Assembly: GCF_004345705.1 (NCBI RefSeq)
Contig: NZ_SLWV01000006.1
Span: forward strand, 1 to 64,000
DNA length: 64,000 nucleotides
Direction of reading: 5' to 3'
From: Marinisporobacter balticus
GTDB lineage: Bacteria; Bacillota; Clostridia; Peptostreptococcales; Thermotaleaceae
A program made the position numbers and the translations under genes. The notes under the pieces are model-generated. The model worked only from the letters and a program-made list of their open reading frames with translations, was not told the origin of the DNA and ran no database searches. Positions 6,938 through 15,499 of this stretch are shown here, one piece after another. Within the stretch, counting starts at the first letter, position 1. Every line of letters begins with the position of its first letter.

Positions 6938-9097
6938 ATGGTAGATGTATATATTGACCAAGAAAACAAGATATCCCTAAGTGTATTAGAGGCTGAGTCT
7001 AAGGATGTTGGACGTGGTATAGCAAGAATGGATTCTGAAGATATGATTAGGTTGGGTGCAGATGTAGGGGATATCATTTTAATATCTGGTCAGAAGGATA
7101 CGGCTGCGAAGCTTTTGCCAGTTCACAAAGAGTATCGAGGAAAATCTATAATACAGATGGATGGAATCATCAGAGAAAATGCTGGTGTCGGCATTGATGA
7201 CAAAGTGATTGTTAAAAAGAGTTCATACTCTCAGGCACGTTCTGTAACACTATGTCCAATCACAGATGGTAGTGATGTCAGTGAGGAATGGGATACTGAG
7301 TATATAAGAAAGTTATTAGAAGAGTTACCCACGATGGAAGGCAATCTAGTGCGTGTCACATTATTTGGATCAAGATACATGGATTTTAGCATAACTAAGA
7401 CATCTCCTGAGGGGATCGTACTTATATATCCTGGTACAATACTTGAGATTGTGAGCAGTACAGGGGGGAGAGATGGTAGATATAGGATATCATATGAGGA
7501 TATTGGGGGACTCCATACTAAAATACAGCGAGTAAGAGAAATGATAGAGCTTCCCCTAAGATACCCGGAGATATTTGAAAGGCTTGGGATATTACCACCT
7601 AACGGGGTATTGCTTTATGGTCCTCCTGGGACAGGTAAAACGCTGATTGCACGGGCAGTAGCTACAGAAACGGATGCTCATTTTATAGCGGTCAATGGAC
7701 CTGAAATCATTCATAAGTTCTATGGAGAGAGCGAGGCTAAATTAAGAAGTGTATTTGAAGAAGCTGCTAGTAGGGCTCCTACTATAATATTTATCGATGA
7801 AATAGACGCCATTGCTCCGAAACGTAATGAAGTATCAGGAGAGGTAGAGAAGAGAGTGGTAGGGCAACTTTTGGCACTTATGGATGGGCTGGAAAAACGT
7901 AAGCATGTGGTCGTTATAGGGGCGACTAATATTCCTAATGCATTAGACCCGGCGCTTCGAAGGCCGGGTAGGTTCGACAGAGAAATATCTATAAGCGTTC
8001 CCGATAAAGATGGAAGAGCTGAAATTTTAGAGATTCATACGAGAGGTATGCCTCTAGCAGAGGATGTTGATTTAGTAAGACTTGCTGAGAGAACACACGG
8101 ATTTGTTGGAGCTGATCTAGAGGCATTATGTCGGGAAGCAGGCATGTGTGCTATTAGAGAGGTCCTGCCGGAAATAGATTATGATAAGGACTTTATACCA
8201 TATGACATCTTACTTGTGTTGAAGGTTAGGATGGATCATTTTACTTGCGCCATGGGAGAGGTAGAGCCTTCAGCCATAAGAGAAGTATTTGTGGAAATTC
8301 CAAATGTAAGGTGGGACGATATAGGAGGCTTAAGTGAGATAAAAGTAGCACTGCAGAGAGCAATAGAGTGGCCGCTCAAATATAGCGCGCTTTTTAATCA
8401 CGTAAAGGCTCACAATCCAAAAGGTATTCTATTAACAGGATTACCCGGTACAGGTAAGACTCTCATCGCAAAGGCAGTGGCATCTGAGAGCAACGCAAAT
8501 TTCATATCAATTAAAGGCCCGGCTCTTTTTTCAAAATGGGTAGGTGAATCAGAGAAGCGAATAAGGGAAGTATTCAAGAAAGCAAAACAGGCGGCTCCTT
8601 GCATTATATTTTTCGATGAGATCGATGCTCTATCATATGAACGAGCCTCTGATGGATCTGATTCCAGTGTTGGTCAAAGGGTAGTATGTCAGCTATTGAC
8701 AGAACTAGATGGTGTAGAGGAATTAAAAGGGGTTGTTGTTCTTGCCGCAACAAATAGGATAGATCTAGTAGATTCAGCCTTCTTAAGACAAGGGAGGTTT
8801 GATCAGATATTTCAAATTTTAGAACCAAACGAGCAAGAAAGATACCAAATATTCAAAATTCATCTGAAAGGAAGGCCCCTTGCTGATGGAGTGAATCTTG
8901 AGGAACTTGCTCACCACACTGATGGGCTGGTTGGTTCAGATATTTACGGAATATGCGAACAGGCTGCGATGAGAGCCATAGAGCGATTTTTAACCAGTGA
9001 TGAGGATTGTCTTGAACGTTTAAAGATTGATGCAGAGGATATACATTGGGCAACAAATGAGGTGATCCGTATGAAGAAAATATCAGGGAAACAGTGA
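6938..9097 (+). CDS. Cdc48/VAT-type double AAA+ ATPase
   Basis: The 719-residue protein has the full Cdc48/p97/VAT layout. A CDC48 N-domain covers about residues 1-175 (VLEAESKDVGRGIARMDS; MDGIIRENAGVGIDDKV). D1 has Walker A GPPGTGKT at about 228-235 and Walker B IIFIDEID. D2 has Walker A GLPGTGKT at about 501-508 and Walker B IIFFDEIDAL. Both have arginine-finger regions (RRPGRFDRE; RQGRFDQ). Such unfoldases are near-universal in archaea and rare in bacteria. It follows the GvpJ-GRAM gene by 54 bases and ends at a terminator, so it belongs to the gvp operon. The usual gas-vesicle AAA protein, GvpN, was not found in the window. Confidence 0.92.
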   Translation: MVDVYIDQENKISLSVLEAESKDVGRGIARMDSEDMIRLGADVGDIILISGQKDTAAKLLPVHKEYRGKSIIQMDGIIRENAGVGIDDKVIVKKSSYSQARSVTLCPITDGSDVSEEWDTEYIRKLLEELPTMEGNLVRVTLFGSRYMDFSITKTSPEGIVLIYPGTILEIVSSTGGRDGRYRISYEDIGGLHTKIQRVREMIELPLRYPEIFERLGILPPNGVLLYGPPGTGKTLIARAVATETDAHFIAVNGPEIIHKFYGESEAKLRSVFEEAASRAPTIIFIDEIDAIAPKRNEVSGEVEKRVVGQLLALMDGLEKRKHVVVIGATNIPNALDPALRRPGRFDREISISVPDKDGRAEILEIHTRGMPLAEDVDLVRLAERTHGFVGADLEALCREAGMCAIREVLPEIDYDKDFIPYDILLVLKVRMDHFTCAMGEVEPSAIREVFVEIPNVRWDDIGGLSEIKVALQRAIEWPLKYSALFNHVKAHNPKGILLTGLPGTGKTLIAKAVASESNANFISIKGPALFSKWVGESEKRIREVFKKAKQAAPCIIFFDEIDALSYERASDGSDSSVGQRVVCQLLTELDGVEELKGVVVLAATNRIDLVDSAFLRQGRFDQIFQILEPNEQERYQIFKIHLKGRPLADGVNLEELAHHTDGLVGSDIYGICEQAAMRAIERFLTSDEDCLERLKIDAEDIHWATNEVIRMKKISGKQ

Positions 9098-9111
9098 TGA
9101 GGATAGAAAAG

Positions 9112-9154
9112 GAACTGTCTCAGAATGATTTTAAAAATCATTTTGAGGCAGTTC
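9112..9154 (+). terminator. Rho-independent terminator of the main gvp operon
   Basis: Bases 9112-9132 and 9134-9154 form an almost perfect 21-base hairpin (GAACTGTCTCAGAATGATTTT and its complement with one mismatch), followed by a run of T. It lies 15 bases after the Cdc48-type gene. Confidence 0.85.
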
Positions 9155-9210
9155 TTTTTTTTGAGAACTTTTCTATGGCTTCGTAAATATTTATTAGACA
9201 AAATAAAAAA

Positions 9211-9247
9211 GGGACCCAATTTTTAACATAAGCATAGTATATATTAA
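9211..9247 (+). promoter_or_regulatory. Conserved gvpA promoter block, copy 2
   Basis: GACCCAATTTT is followed 17 bases later by CATAGTATATATTAA, matching the blocks before the other gvpA copies. It stands about 47 bases before the gvpA start at 9294. Confidence 0.6.
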
Positions 9248-9293
9248 GGAAAAATAAGAGCTTCCCAATAAATATAGAAATGGAGGAATCGGC

Positions 9294-9512
9294 ATGGCAT
9301 TGAAAAAATCAACAGATGCTTCTAGTTTAGCAGAAGTACTGGATAGAATATTAGAAAAAGGTATTGTTATTGATGCATGGGCAAGAGTATCCTTGGTAGG
9401 CATTGAACTATTATCAATTGAAGCAAGGGTAGTTATTGCAAGTGTAGAAACATGGTTAACATATGCAGAAGCTGTTGGGTTACTTGTATGTGAACCAATA
9501 TGTAAAAAATAG
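9294..9512 (+). CDS. gvpA: Gas vesicle shell protein GvpA, copy 1
   Basis: This 72-residue protein is the main shell subunit of gas vesicles. It has the family pattern: SSLAEVLDRILEKGIVIDAWARVSLVG at about 9-36, IELLSIEARVVIASVETWLTYAEAVGL at about 37-63, each half forming a helix and a hydrophobic strand. The C-terminus, LLVCEPICKK, contributes two cysteines, which the classical shell proteins lack. The start ATG lies behind TGGAGGAATCGGC. It is the first of three tandem intact copies, each with its own promoter block. Copies differ in protein sequence at only a few residues. Confidence 0.95.
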   Translation: MALKKSTDASSLAEVLDRILEKGIVIDAWARVSLVGIELLSIEARVVIASVETWLTYAEAVGLLVCEPICKK

Positions 9513-9615
9513 ATTATATAGGCATAGAACTGTTAGATCTTAAAATATCTATTTTTATGTACCTTGCCAATATGTAATAACTATAGGATGAAAAGAAATA
9601 TTTTTATTTAAAAAG

Positions 9616-9652
9616 CGTGTCAATTTCATTATAAAAACATAGTATATATAAG
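9616..9652 (+). promoter_or_regulatory. Conserved gvpA promoter block, copy 3
   Basis: CGTGTCAATTTC is followed 17 bases later by CATAGTATATATAAG. The layout matches the other three gvpA promoter blocks. Confidence 0.6.
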
Positions 9653-9697
9653 GGGTCTATCAATGATTCTATGTGAAACTAAAAAGGAGGAGTATAT

Positions 9698-9913
9698 ATG
9701 GCATTAAAAAAATCAACAGATGCTTCCAGTTTGGCAGAAGTACTAGATAGGGTATTGGAAAAAGGTATTGTTATTGATGTATGGGCAAGAGTATCCTTAG
9801 TAGGTATTGAACTATTATCAATTGAAGCAAGGGTAGTTATTGCAAGTGTAGAGACATGGTTAACATATGCAGAGGCTGTTGGATTACTTGCATGTGAACC
9901 AATATGCAAATAA
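9698..9913 (+). CDS. gvpA: Gas vesicle shell protein GvpA, copy 2
   Basis: A 71-residue GvpA almost identical to copy 1. The differences seen are I19 to V, A29 to V (IDVWARVS) and V to A in the tail (LLACEPICK), plus one residue fewer at the end. A strong AAAGGAGGAG ribosome-binding site precedes the ATG. It has its own promoter block and a hairpin terminator, so it can be expressed on its own. The near-identity of the copies points to recent duplication or gene conversion. Confidence 0.95.
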   Translation: MALKKSTDASSLAEVLDRVLEKGIVIDVWARVSLVGIELLSIEARVVIASVETWLTYAEAVGLLACEPICK

Positions 9914-9928
9914 TAAATAGTATTTGGT

Positions 9929-9958
9929 AAAATAGGCCTGCTTAAGCAGGTCTATTTT
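9929..9958 (+). terminator. Terminator after gvpA copy 2
   Basis: AAAATAGGCCTG (9929-9940) pairs with CAGGTCTATTTT (9947-9958) around CTTAAG, with one G-T pair. It is a shorter relative of the hairpin after the gvpA pseudogene. Confidence 0.75.
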
Positions 9959-9976
9959 CATGATTTTTTCAAAAAT

Positions 9977-10013
9977 TGTGTCCTATTTATTAGTAAAGGC
10001 ATAGTATGTATTA
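9977..10013 (+). promoter_or_regulatory. Conserved gvpA promoter block, copy 4
   Basis: TGTGTCCTATTT is followed 18 bases later by CATAGTATGTATTAAG, as at copy 1. It precedes gvpA copy 3 by about 50 bases. Confidence 0.6.
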
Positions 10014-10061
10014 AGAAAATACAAATATTTTCTAATACAAATATGAAATGGAGGAGAGAAT

Positions 10062-10277
10062 ATGGCATTAAAGAAATCAACAGATGCTTCTAGTTTGGCA
10101 GAAGTACTAGATAGAGTATTGGAAAAAGGTATTGTTATTGATGCATGGGCAAGAGTGTCCTTAGTAGGGATTGAACTATTATCAATTGAAGCAAGGGTCG
10201 TTATTGCAAGTGTAGAAACATGGCTAACATATGCAGAAGCTGTTGGATTACTTGTATGTGAGCCAATATGCAGATAA
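10062..10277 (+). CDS. gvpA: Gas vesicle shell protein GvpA, copy 3
   Basis: A 71-residue GvpA that differs from copy 1 mainly at I19 to V and at the last residue (LLVCEPICR). The start ATG lies behind AAATGGAGGAG. The two tail cysteines are kept. It ends the tandem array and is followed by its own terminator at 10293. Confidence 0.95.
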   Translation: MALKKSTDASSLAEVLDRVLEKGIVIDAWARVSLVGIELLSIEARVVIASVETWLTYAEAVGLLVCEPICR

Positions 10278-10292
10278 TAAATAGTATTTTGT

Positions 10293-10322
10293 AAAATAGG
10301 CCTGTTTAAGCAGGTCTATTTT
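10293..10322 (+). terminator. Terminator after gvpA copy 3
   Basis: AAAATAGGCCTG (10293-10304) and CAGGTCTATTTT (10311-10322) flank a TTTAAG loop. It is almost identical to the hairpin after copy 2 and is followed by T residues. Confidence 0.75.
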
Positions 10323-10416
10323 TATCAGTAAATTTATTTAAAGAAATAGCTTTAAATGGACTACTTTTTGCTAAGGAATGAATCAAATGGGAAGACGTTA
10401 CAAATTTTAATTCAAA

Positions 10417-11151
10417 ATGAGGTGCTTGTTAGTGCTTAAAGTTATTATATGTGTTTTTATTACTTTAGGGATATTGTCATTAGCTTGTGGCGAAGAAACA
10501 ATAAAAGGTGCAATAATACGCAAAGAAAAAGATAGTATAAGGAAAGCCAGTATTAATGCAAACACCTTGAATGTACGAGAACAGCCCAGTACAACTGCAA
10601 ATGTTATTCAAAATTTAGAGAATGGTACGGAAGTAACAATAGTTGAGGAAAATTCAGAATGGTATTGTATAATGTTAAATTATAACAATAAAGGTTGGGT
10701 GCATAGAAATTATGTTGTGAATACATTGGAGAATAATACAGATGTAAATCAATCTGACGATGAAATTACACACATTACAGAGATAGTTGATTTTGCAAAG
10801 AAATATTTAGGGGTTCCGTATAAGTTGTCTGCTAATGGCCCAGACAGTTTTGACTGTTCAGGTTTCACATCATATGTATATGAAAATTTTGGGATTAAGT
10901 TGCCTAGAAGATCATCAGATCAAGGGAAAGTAGGTAAAAAAATTTCAAAAAATAACTTGAGAAAGGGAGATTTAGTGTTTTTTGATACGAAAGGAAAAAA
11001 TAATGGGAAAATAAGTCATGCAGGTATATATATAGAAGATGGGGAGTTCATACACGCATCTTCAGGAAAAAAAACAAGAAAGGTAATTATATCTAATTTA
11101 AATAAAGGATATTTTAATGATAAATATGTTACAGCAAGAAGGATATTTTAA
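10417..11151 (+). CDS. Secreted SH3b - NlpC/P60 cell-wall peptidase
   Basis: The 244-residue protein starts with a hydrophobic signal sequence (about 1-24, ending LSLACGEE). A bacterial SH3 domain follows at about 43-106 (NANTLNVREQPS; NGTEVTIVEENSEWY; KGWVHRNYV), then an NlpC/P60 cysteine peptidase at about 122-244. The catalytic Cys is in DCSGFTSYVY, the His in SHAGIYI, and FIHASS is conserved nearby. Such enzymes cut peptide bonds in peptidoglycan stems. A GTG at 10432 in frame has the better-placed GAGGTG site and may be the real start. It has no clear link with the gas-vesicle genes beside it. Confidence 0.88.
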   Translation: MRCLLVLKVIICVFITLGILSLACGEETIKGAIIRKEKDSIRKASINANTLNVREQPSTTANVIQNLENGTEVTIVEENSEWYCIMLNYNNKGWVHRNYVVNTLENNTDVNQSDDEITHITEIVDFAKKYLGVPYKLSANGPDSFDCSGFTSYVYENFGIKLPRRSSDQGKVGKKISKNNLRKGDLVFFDTKGKNNGKISHAGIYIEDGEFIHASSGKKTRKVIISNLNKGYFNDKYVTARRIF

Positions 11152-11355
11152 ATTTTGAATGTTTGTGGGGTAATTTATACACAGTATTTGCCACAATACG
11201 AACTTTGATTTGCATTTTTCACTATGTAATCATATCTATTCATTTTTGTACAAAAATCGGTTATGTTATTGATTTTTGTGAATAAGATTTAGGAAAAAGG
11301 TATTAAGGGTTACGTATATGAACAAAGATAAGTTACAGAATAAGGAGGAACGACA

Positions 11356-13296
11356 ATGACCAACAACTGCCTTACGCTTAGAAAAAACCTAACTTTTATT
11401 ATATTTAGTGGTAAAGGGGGAGTAGGCAAGACTACTTGTGCCTGTGCTACTGCATTGCATTGTGCCAAGCGGGGGCAAAAAACTCTTTTAGCTTCCACTG
11501 ACCCTGCTCATTCATTGGCAGACAGTCTGGATTTGCCGGTAGGACGAGCGATTGGGCCTGTCGATGGTGTGGATAATCTTTATGCTATAGAGGTGGATGC
11601 CCCGCGATCTTTGGAACAATTCAAACAGGACTATGGGAACATCTTGAAAGAAATTGCTAATAGAGGCACTTACTTCGATCGGGATGATATCAACGACTTT
11701 TTTTCTCTTTCTCTACCTGGTCTGGATGAACTGATGGGTATCATGACGCTGATGGATTTACTTGAGAGTAGGGAATACGACGTAATTGTATTAGATACTG
11801 CTCCTACTGGTCACACTATTCGTTTGCTAAGTCTGCCGGATCATATGAGAGAATGGCTACGGGTGTTGGATCTGATGCTAGAGAAGCGGCGTTACATGGC
11901 TTCCGTTTTTGCTGGGCGGTATGTGCCCGATTACACGGATGATTTTATTAAGCACATGGCTAGTAAAGTGTCAGCGCTTAAAAACTTGCTGACTGACCAT
12001 ACTCGTACCCAATTTATCCCTGTGATAATACCAGAAGCCATGAGCCTTAACGAAACTGAGAAACTCGTAAAGACGATAAAAAATCAAGGGATTCCACTGA
12101 CTCAAATGATTGTTAACCGGGTTGCATCGGATCGAAAGTGCGCCTTTTGCCAGGGGAGAAGAGCAGATCAGATTAACACACTGAGAGAGATTGACTACAA
12201 GTTTAAAATGCTTAGTCGAGTACACTTGCCGTTATTGCCACATGAGGTTAGAGGTATTTCCGTTCTCACAGTCTTTGCCGAAAGGATGGTTAATCCTGAC
12301 TATCGGGGAATGCTAGATGCTGCTGCAACGGTCCAAACGAGCACCGTTATGCCAATACAGGCCCGGTTGCCAGGTAAGGAGTTGATAGAAAAGAAATATG
12401 TTATTATCGGTGGAAAAGGTGGAGTAGGTAAAACATCTGTGGCTGCAGCTACAGGACTGTACCTAGCTAGTCAGGGTAAAAAAACGCTGATTTTTTCTAC
12501 TGATCCAGCCCACTCCCTATCTGATAGTTTTGGTTGTTCCATCGGAAATCAGATTACCTCCTTATCGGGAAGTATTCAACTTTATGGTCTGGAAATAGAT
12601 GCTCAAAGAATGTTGGACGAATTTAAACAGCAGTATGTTGAGGAGATCAACGAAGTCTTTAACGGTTTTTTGGGAGAATCGGGGGTAGATGTAGCGTTTG
12701 ATCGGGAAGTAATGACAGAAATTATTTCTCTTATACCTCCCGGCCTTGATGAGGTAATGGCGCTAATAAAACTAATGGAATTGTCAGATGAGAAGGATTA
12801 TGATGTTATAATACTGGATACTGCTCCCACAGGACACTTGATTCGGATGCTAGAACTACCAGAATTAGCGATGAAGTGGCTTCATACCTTCTTTAAGCTG
12901 GTGTTAAAGTACCAGAATGGGGATAGTTTGCAGAAAACAGCGGATTTAATGTTTGAGATGATTAGAGGGGTACGGAAAGTACAGTCAACCCTGGTTGATC
13001 CTGATCATACGGGTTTTATAGGAGTAACCGTCCCAGAAGCTATGATTGTTGAGGAGACAGAAAAACTATTGGAGAGCATACAGCGTTTAGGGGTCAACAG
13101 CCGTTGTCTAGTGGTTAATATGGTAACTCCACCCAACCAATGTTATTTCTGTAATAAGGTGCAGGCTCAACAGCAAAGTTACATGGCTGATTTGCGTGCT
13201 AGATTTACGAATTATCAAATGTCGGAAATCCCTTTATTCCCCCATCAGGTGAGAGGTATCGATAATCTGACGGAGTTAGCTCGCTTGTTCGGATGA
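11356..13296 (+). CDS. Fused double ArsA/Get3-family ATPase
   Basis: Two homologous ArsA/Get3 halves make up 646 residues. Deviant P-loops GKGGVGKT occur at about 19-26 and 354-361, STDPAHSL follows each, and LDTAPTGHTIRLL or its equivalent occurs in each. Each half also has a CxxC (CAFC at 262-265; CYFC at 596-599), the zinc-binding pair by which Get3-type targeting factors dimerise. A fused dimer with CxxC in both halves fits the Get3-like branch at least as well as an arsenite pump ATPase, and no arsB, arsD or arsR is nearby. The gene looks less AT-rich than its neighbours, which suggests separate acquisition. A role in handling hydrophobic GvpA is possible but only inferred. Confidence 0.88.
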   Translation: MTNNCLTLRKNLTFIIFSGKGGVGKTTCACATALHCAKRGQKTLLASTDPAHSLADSLDLPVGRAIGPVDGVDNLYAIEVDAPRSLEQFKQDYGNILKEIANRGTYFDRDDINDFFSLSLPGLDELMGIMTLMDLLESREYDVIVLDTAPTGHTIRLLSLPDHMREWLRVLDLMLEKRRYMASVFAGRYVPDYTDDFIKHMASKVSALKNLLTDHTRTQFIPVIIPEAMSLNETEKLVKTIKNQGIPLTQMIVNRVASDRKCAFCQGRRADQINTLREIDYKFKMLSRVHLPLLPHEVRGISVLTVFAERMVNPDYRGMLDAAATVQTSTVMPIQARLPGKELIEKKYVIIGGKGGVGKTSVAAATGLYLASQGKKTLIFSTDPAHSLSDSFGCSIGNQITSLSGSIQLYGLEIDAQRMLDEFKQQYVEEINEVFNGFLGESGVDVAFDREVMTEIISLIPPGLDEVMALIKLMELSDEKDYDVIILDTAPTGHLIRMLELPELAMKWLHTFFKLVLKYQNGDSLQKTADLMFEMIRGVRKVQSTLVDPDHTGFIGVTVPEAMIVEETEKLLESIQRLGVNSRCLVVNMVTPPNQCYFCNKVQAQQQSYMADLRARFTNYQMSEIPLFPHQVRGIDNLTELARLFG

Positions 13297-13491
13297 AAAA
13301 ACTTAAATATAAGTTAACCTTATGTGCTAGTAAATCTATGCTAAGATAAATTTACTGATTCATTTTTAGAAAAAAACATACCTCTTAAGAATTATTTTAG
13401 GTATATTATCCAAATATAAGTTCTTTGATGTGTCCTAAATTTATATCTTTATCTAGTACCCTATTGATACAATAACAGAAATTATGGGCTG

Positions 13492-13806
13492 GTGTTAGTA
13501 TATAAGGGTGGACACAAAAAGGTTAACACTTTATTAAAGGATGGACCTATCGAGCATCCGTATTGGGTTTTCATAGCAAGAAAATCATCAGGTATGCGTA
13601 TGCTCCATCTAGCACAGCCAAATCTTGGTACATCCATAGTAGCGGATGCTTATTTTATAGGGAAAGTGCTTTATCCTGATAAATTTGAAGATATAGACCC
13701 TGAGACAAAAGCAGATGAAATCTATAAATTTCTACGTGGAAAAGAAGTGCACGCGCAAATGGCCAAGGATTTTGGAGGATTTAGTAAAGTTTCAATAGAA
13801 GAGTAA
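13492..13806 (+). pseudogene. C-terminal remnant of an iron-type ABC transporter binding protein
   Basis: The frame of about 104 residues matches only the last third of periplasmic-binding-protein-2 family lipoproteins for siderophore, haem or cobalamin uptake. It reads VADAYFIGKVLYPDKFEDIDPETKADEIY and then MAKDFGGFSKV. The signal peptide, lipobox and N-terminal lobe are missing, and no remnant of them was seen in the 195 bases upstream. No permease or ATPase gene is nearby. It is therefore a truncated gene, with the GTG at 13492 merely the first possible start. Confidence 0.7.
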
Positions 13807-13876
13807 AAGGAATATAATTCCACATAAGATTGTGCTATACTAGTGATAAAGTTCATTTAATGAGAGGGTGTATGGA

Positions 13877-14818
13877 TTGAAGCTTGACAGACTGATTTCT
13901 ATTCTAGTGATATTGCTTAGAAAGGAACGTGTACAGTCTAAAGTGTTGGCTGAAATGTTCGGAGTTTCAGTGAGAACAATACTTCGAGATGTAGATGCAA
14001 TAAACCTTGCAGGAATACCTATTGTAACATATCAGGGGATGAACGGCGGAATTGGAATTGTCGAAGGGTATCGTTTAGATCGGAGCGTACTTACTGGCGA
14101 TGAGATGGCTACAATTATCACAACATTAAAAGGGATGGCTGAAACCATGCCTGATAACAGACATGAGGTTTTAGTGGAAAAGTTTAAAAACATATTACCT
14201 CCTGCACAGCTTGAGATACTAAATTCAAAACTAAATCAACTTATAATTGATCCGTCTCCATGGGGAGAAAATAAGCATTTCAAACAAAAAATAGCAATGA
14301 TACGTAAAGGCATAGAAAGCTTCAAGGAACTTGAATTTGCATATACAGATTCTATAGGACAAAAGACAACTCGGAGGGTTGAACCCTATTCCCGGGTTTT
14401 AAAGGGACAACAATGGTACCTGTATGCTTGGTGCCTTTTTAGAAAAGATTTCAGGCTTTTTAAGCTTTCGAGAATGGAAAAATTGATCGTTTCGGATACA
14501 ACCTATAAACCTAGAGAAATATCTGTAGAAGAGCTTCCGTGGAAAAGCAAATGGAAAGAATCAGAAAATAGAATTTCTCTTGAGTTAGTTTTTGAAAAGG
14601 AGCTAGAAAGCATTGTTGAGGAATGGTTCAGAGAGGATGTAGTAAAGGATGAAGATGGAAGGATTCTGGTGAAGGCATCATTTCCAGAAAATAACTGGCT
14701 GTACGGCTTCCTTTTAAGCTTTGGAACGGGAGTGGAGGTTGTAAACCCATCCCATATCCGAAAAATTTTAGCGGAAAAATCTATGCAAATCTATAGAAAA
14801 TATTCTATAGAAACATGA
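13877..14818 (+). CDS. HTH-WYL family transcriptional regulator
   Basis: The 313-residue protein begins with a winged helix-turn-helix (about 1-60: KLDRLISILVILLRKERV, KVLAEMFGVSVRTILRDVDAINLAGIPIV). A WYL ligand-binding domain lies at about 135-215 (RRVEPYSRVLKGQQWYLYAWCLFRKDFRLFKLSRM) and a WYL C-terminal extension follows. Such proteins usually sense small molecules and control neighbouring genes. TTG 13877 is chosen because GAGAGGG lies eight bases upstream and family members start MKxDRL. The in-frame GTG 13868 overlaps that site. The next gene encodes a small-molecule-binding GyrI-like protein, a common partner. Confidence 0.9.
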   Translation: MKLDRLISILVILLRKERVQSKVLAEMFGVSVRTILRDVDAINLAGIPIVTYQGMNGGIGIVEGYRLDRSVLTGDEMATIITTLKGMAETMPDNRHEVLVEKFKNILPPAQLEILNSKLNQLIIDPSPWGENKHFKQKIAMIRKGIESFKELEFAYTDSIGQKTTRRVEPYSRVLKGQQWYLYAWCLFRKDFRLFKLSRMEKLIVSDTTYKPREISVEELPWKSKWKESENRISLELVFEKELESIVEEWFREDVVKDEDGRILVKASFPENNWLYGFLLSFGTGVEVVNPSHIRKILAEKSMQIYRKYSIET

Positions 14819-14876
14819 CATACAGGTGTCTTGTTTGGAATGATATAATCAAGAAAAAACTAAAGGAGGAAAAATT

Positions 14877-15335
14877 ATGGATTATAAATTTGAATTGACA
14901 GATCAATCTGTGCAACCTGTTCTTTCTATCCGTACAAGAACTGCAGTGGGGAATTTGCCAAATGAGTGTGGTAAAGCGTATGGTGCGATTATGCAGTATC
15001 TGAATGAAATGGGTGAAAAACCAGCAGATGTACCTTTTATAGCATATTATAACATGGATATGGAGGATCTTGATATAGAGCTTGGATTTCCTATATCAAA
15101 ACCGCTTGCTGGAAAAGGTGAAATCAAATTAAGTGAAATCCCTGCAGGGAAACAAGTAGCGTGTATGTATAAGGGACCCTATAAGGAGATGGAACCAGTG
15201 TATAATGCCATGATGCAGTGGATCAGTGAAAATGGCTATTCACCAACGGGAGTAGCTTACGAATTTTATTACAATTCCCCTATGGATGTACCAGAAACCG
15301 AACTGTTAACAAAGGTTGTATTTCCCATAAAATAA
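14877..15335 (+). CDS. GyrI-like small-molecule-binding protein
   Basis: The 152-residue protein is a stand-alone GyrI-like (AraC effector-binding, SHS2-fold) domain. Typical pieces are VLSIRTRTAVGNLP, YGAIMQYLNEMG, ELGFPISKPL, IPAGKQVACMYKGPYKEMEPVYNAMMQWI and ELLTKVVFPI at the end. No DNA-binding head is attached. Members bind hydrophobic ligands or drugs. It follows the WYL regulator by 58 bases with an AAAGGAGG site and ends at a good terminator, so the pair is probably one transcription unit or regulator plus target. Confidence 0.88.
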   Translation: MDYKFELTDQSVQPVLSIRTRTAVGNLPNECGKAYGAIMQYLNEMGEKPADVPFIAYYNMDMEDLDIELGFPISKPLAGKGEIKLSEIPAGKQVACMYKGPYKEMEPVYNAMMQWISENGYSPTGVAYEFYYNSPMDVPETELLTKVVFPIK

Positions 15336-15348
15336 TAGAAAAATGTTA

Positions 15349-15380
15349 AACCCACCAGTTAAACTTAAAACTGGTGGGTT
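15349..15380 (+). terminator. Terminator after the GyrI-like gene
   Basis: AACCCACCAGTT (15349-15360) pairs perfectly with AACTGGTGGGTT (15369-15380) and is followed by a T-rich stretch. Confidence 0.85.
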
Positions 15381-15499
15381 TGTTATTGGCTTTTTTATTT
15401 TAATAATCAATCTTATTGTGTATAGATTCATATTTCGAAAAATTTTTGAGAGAAAAATAAGATGGAATGCGTAGTAATATATGAAAGGGGGTGAATGTT

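Noticed and set aside
9679..9909. Antisense frames over the gvpA copies
   Set aside because: They recur only because the gvpA copies are near-identical; they are mirror frames with no independent support.
9294..10277. CRISPR-like direct repeats
   Set aside because: The repeated units are whole gvpA cassettes with coding sequence, promoters and terminators.
11356..13296. Arsenite efflux ATPase as a firm call
   Set aside because: No other arsenic gene is present and both halves have the Get3-type CxxC, so only the superfamily is claimed.
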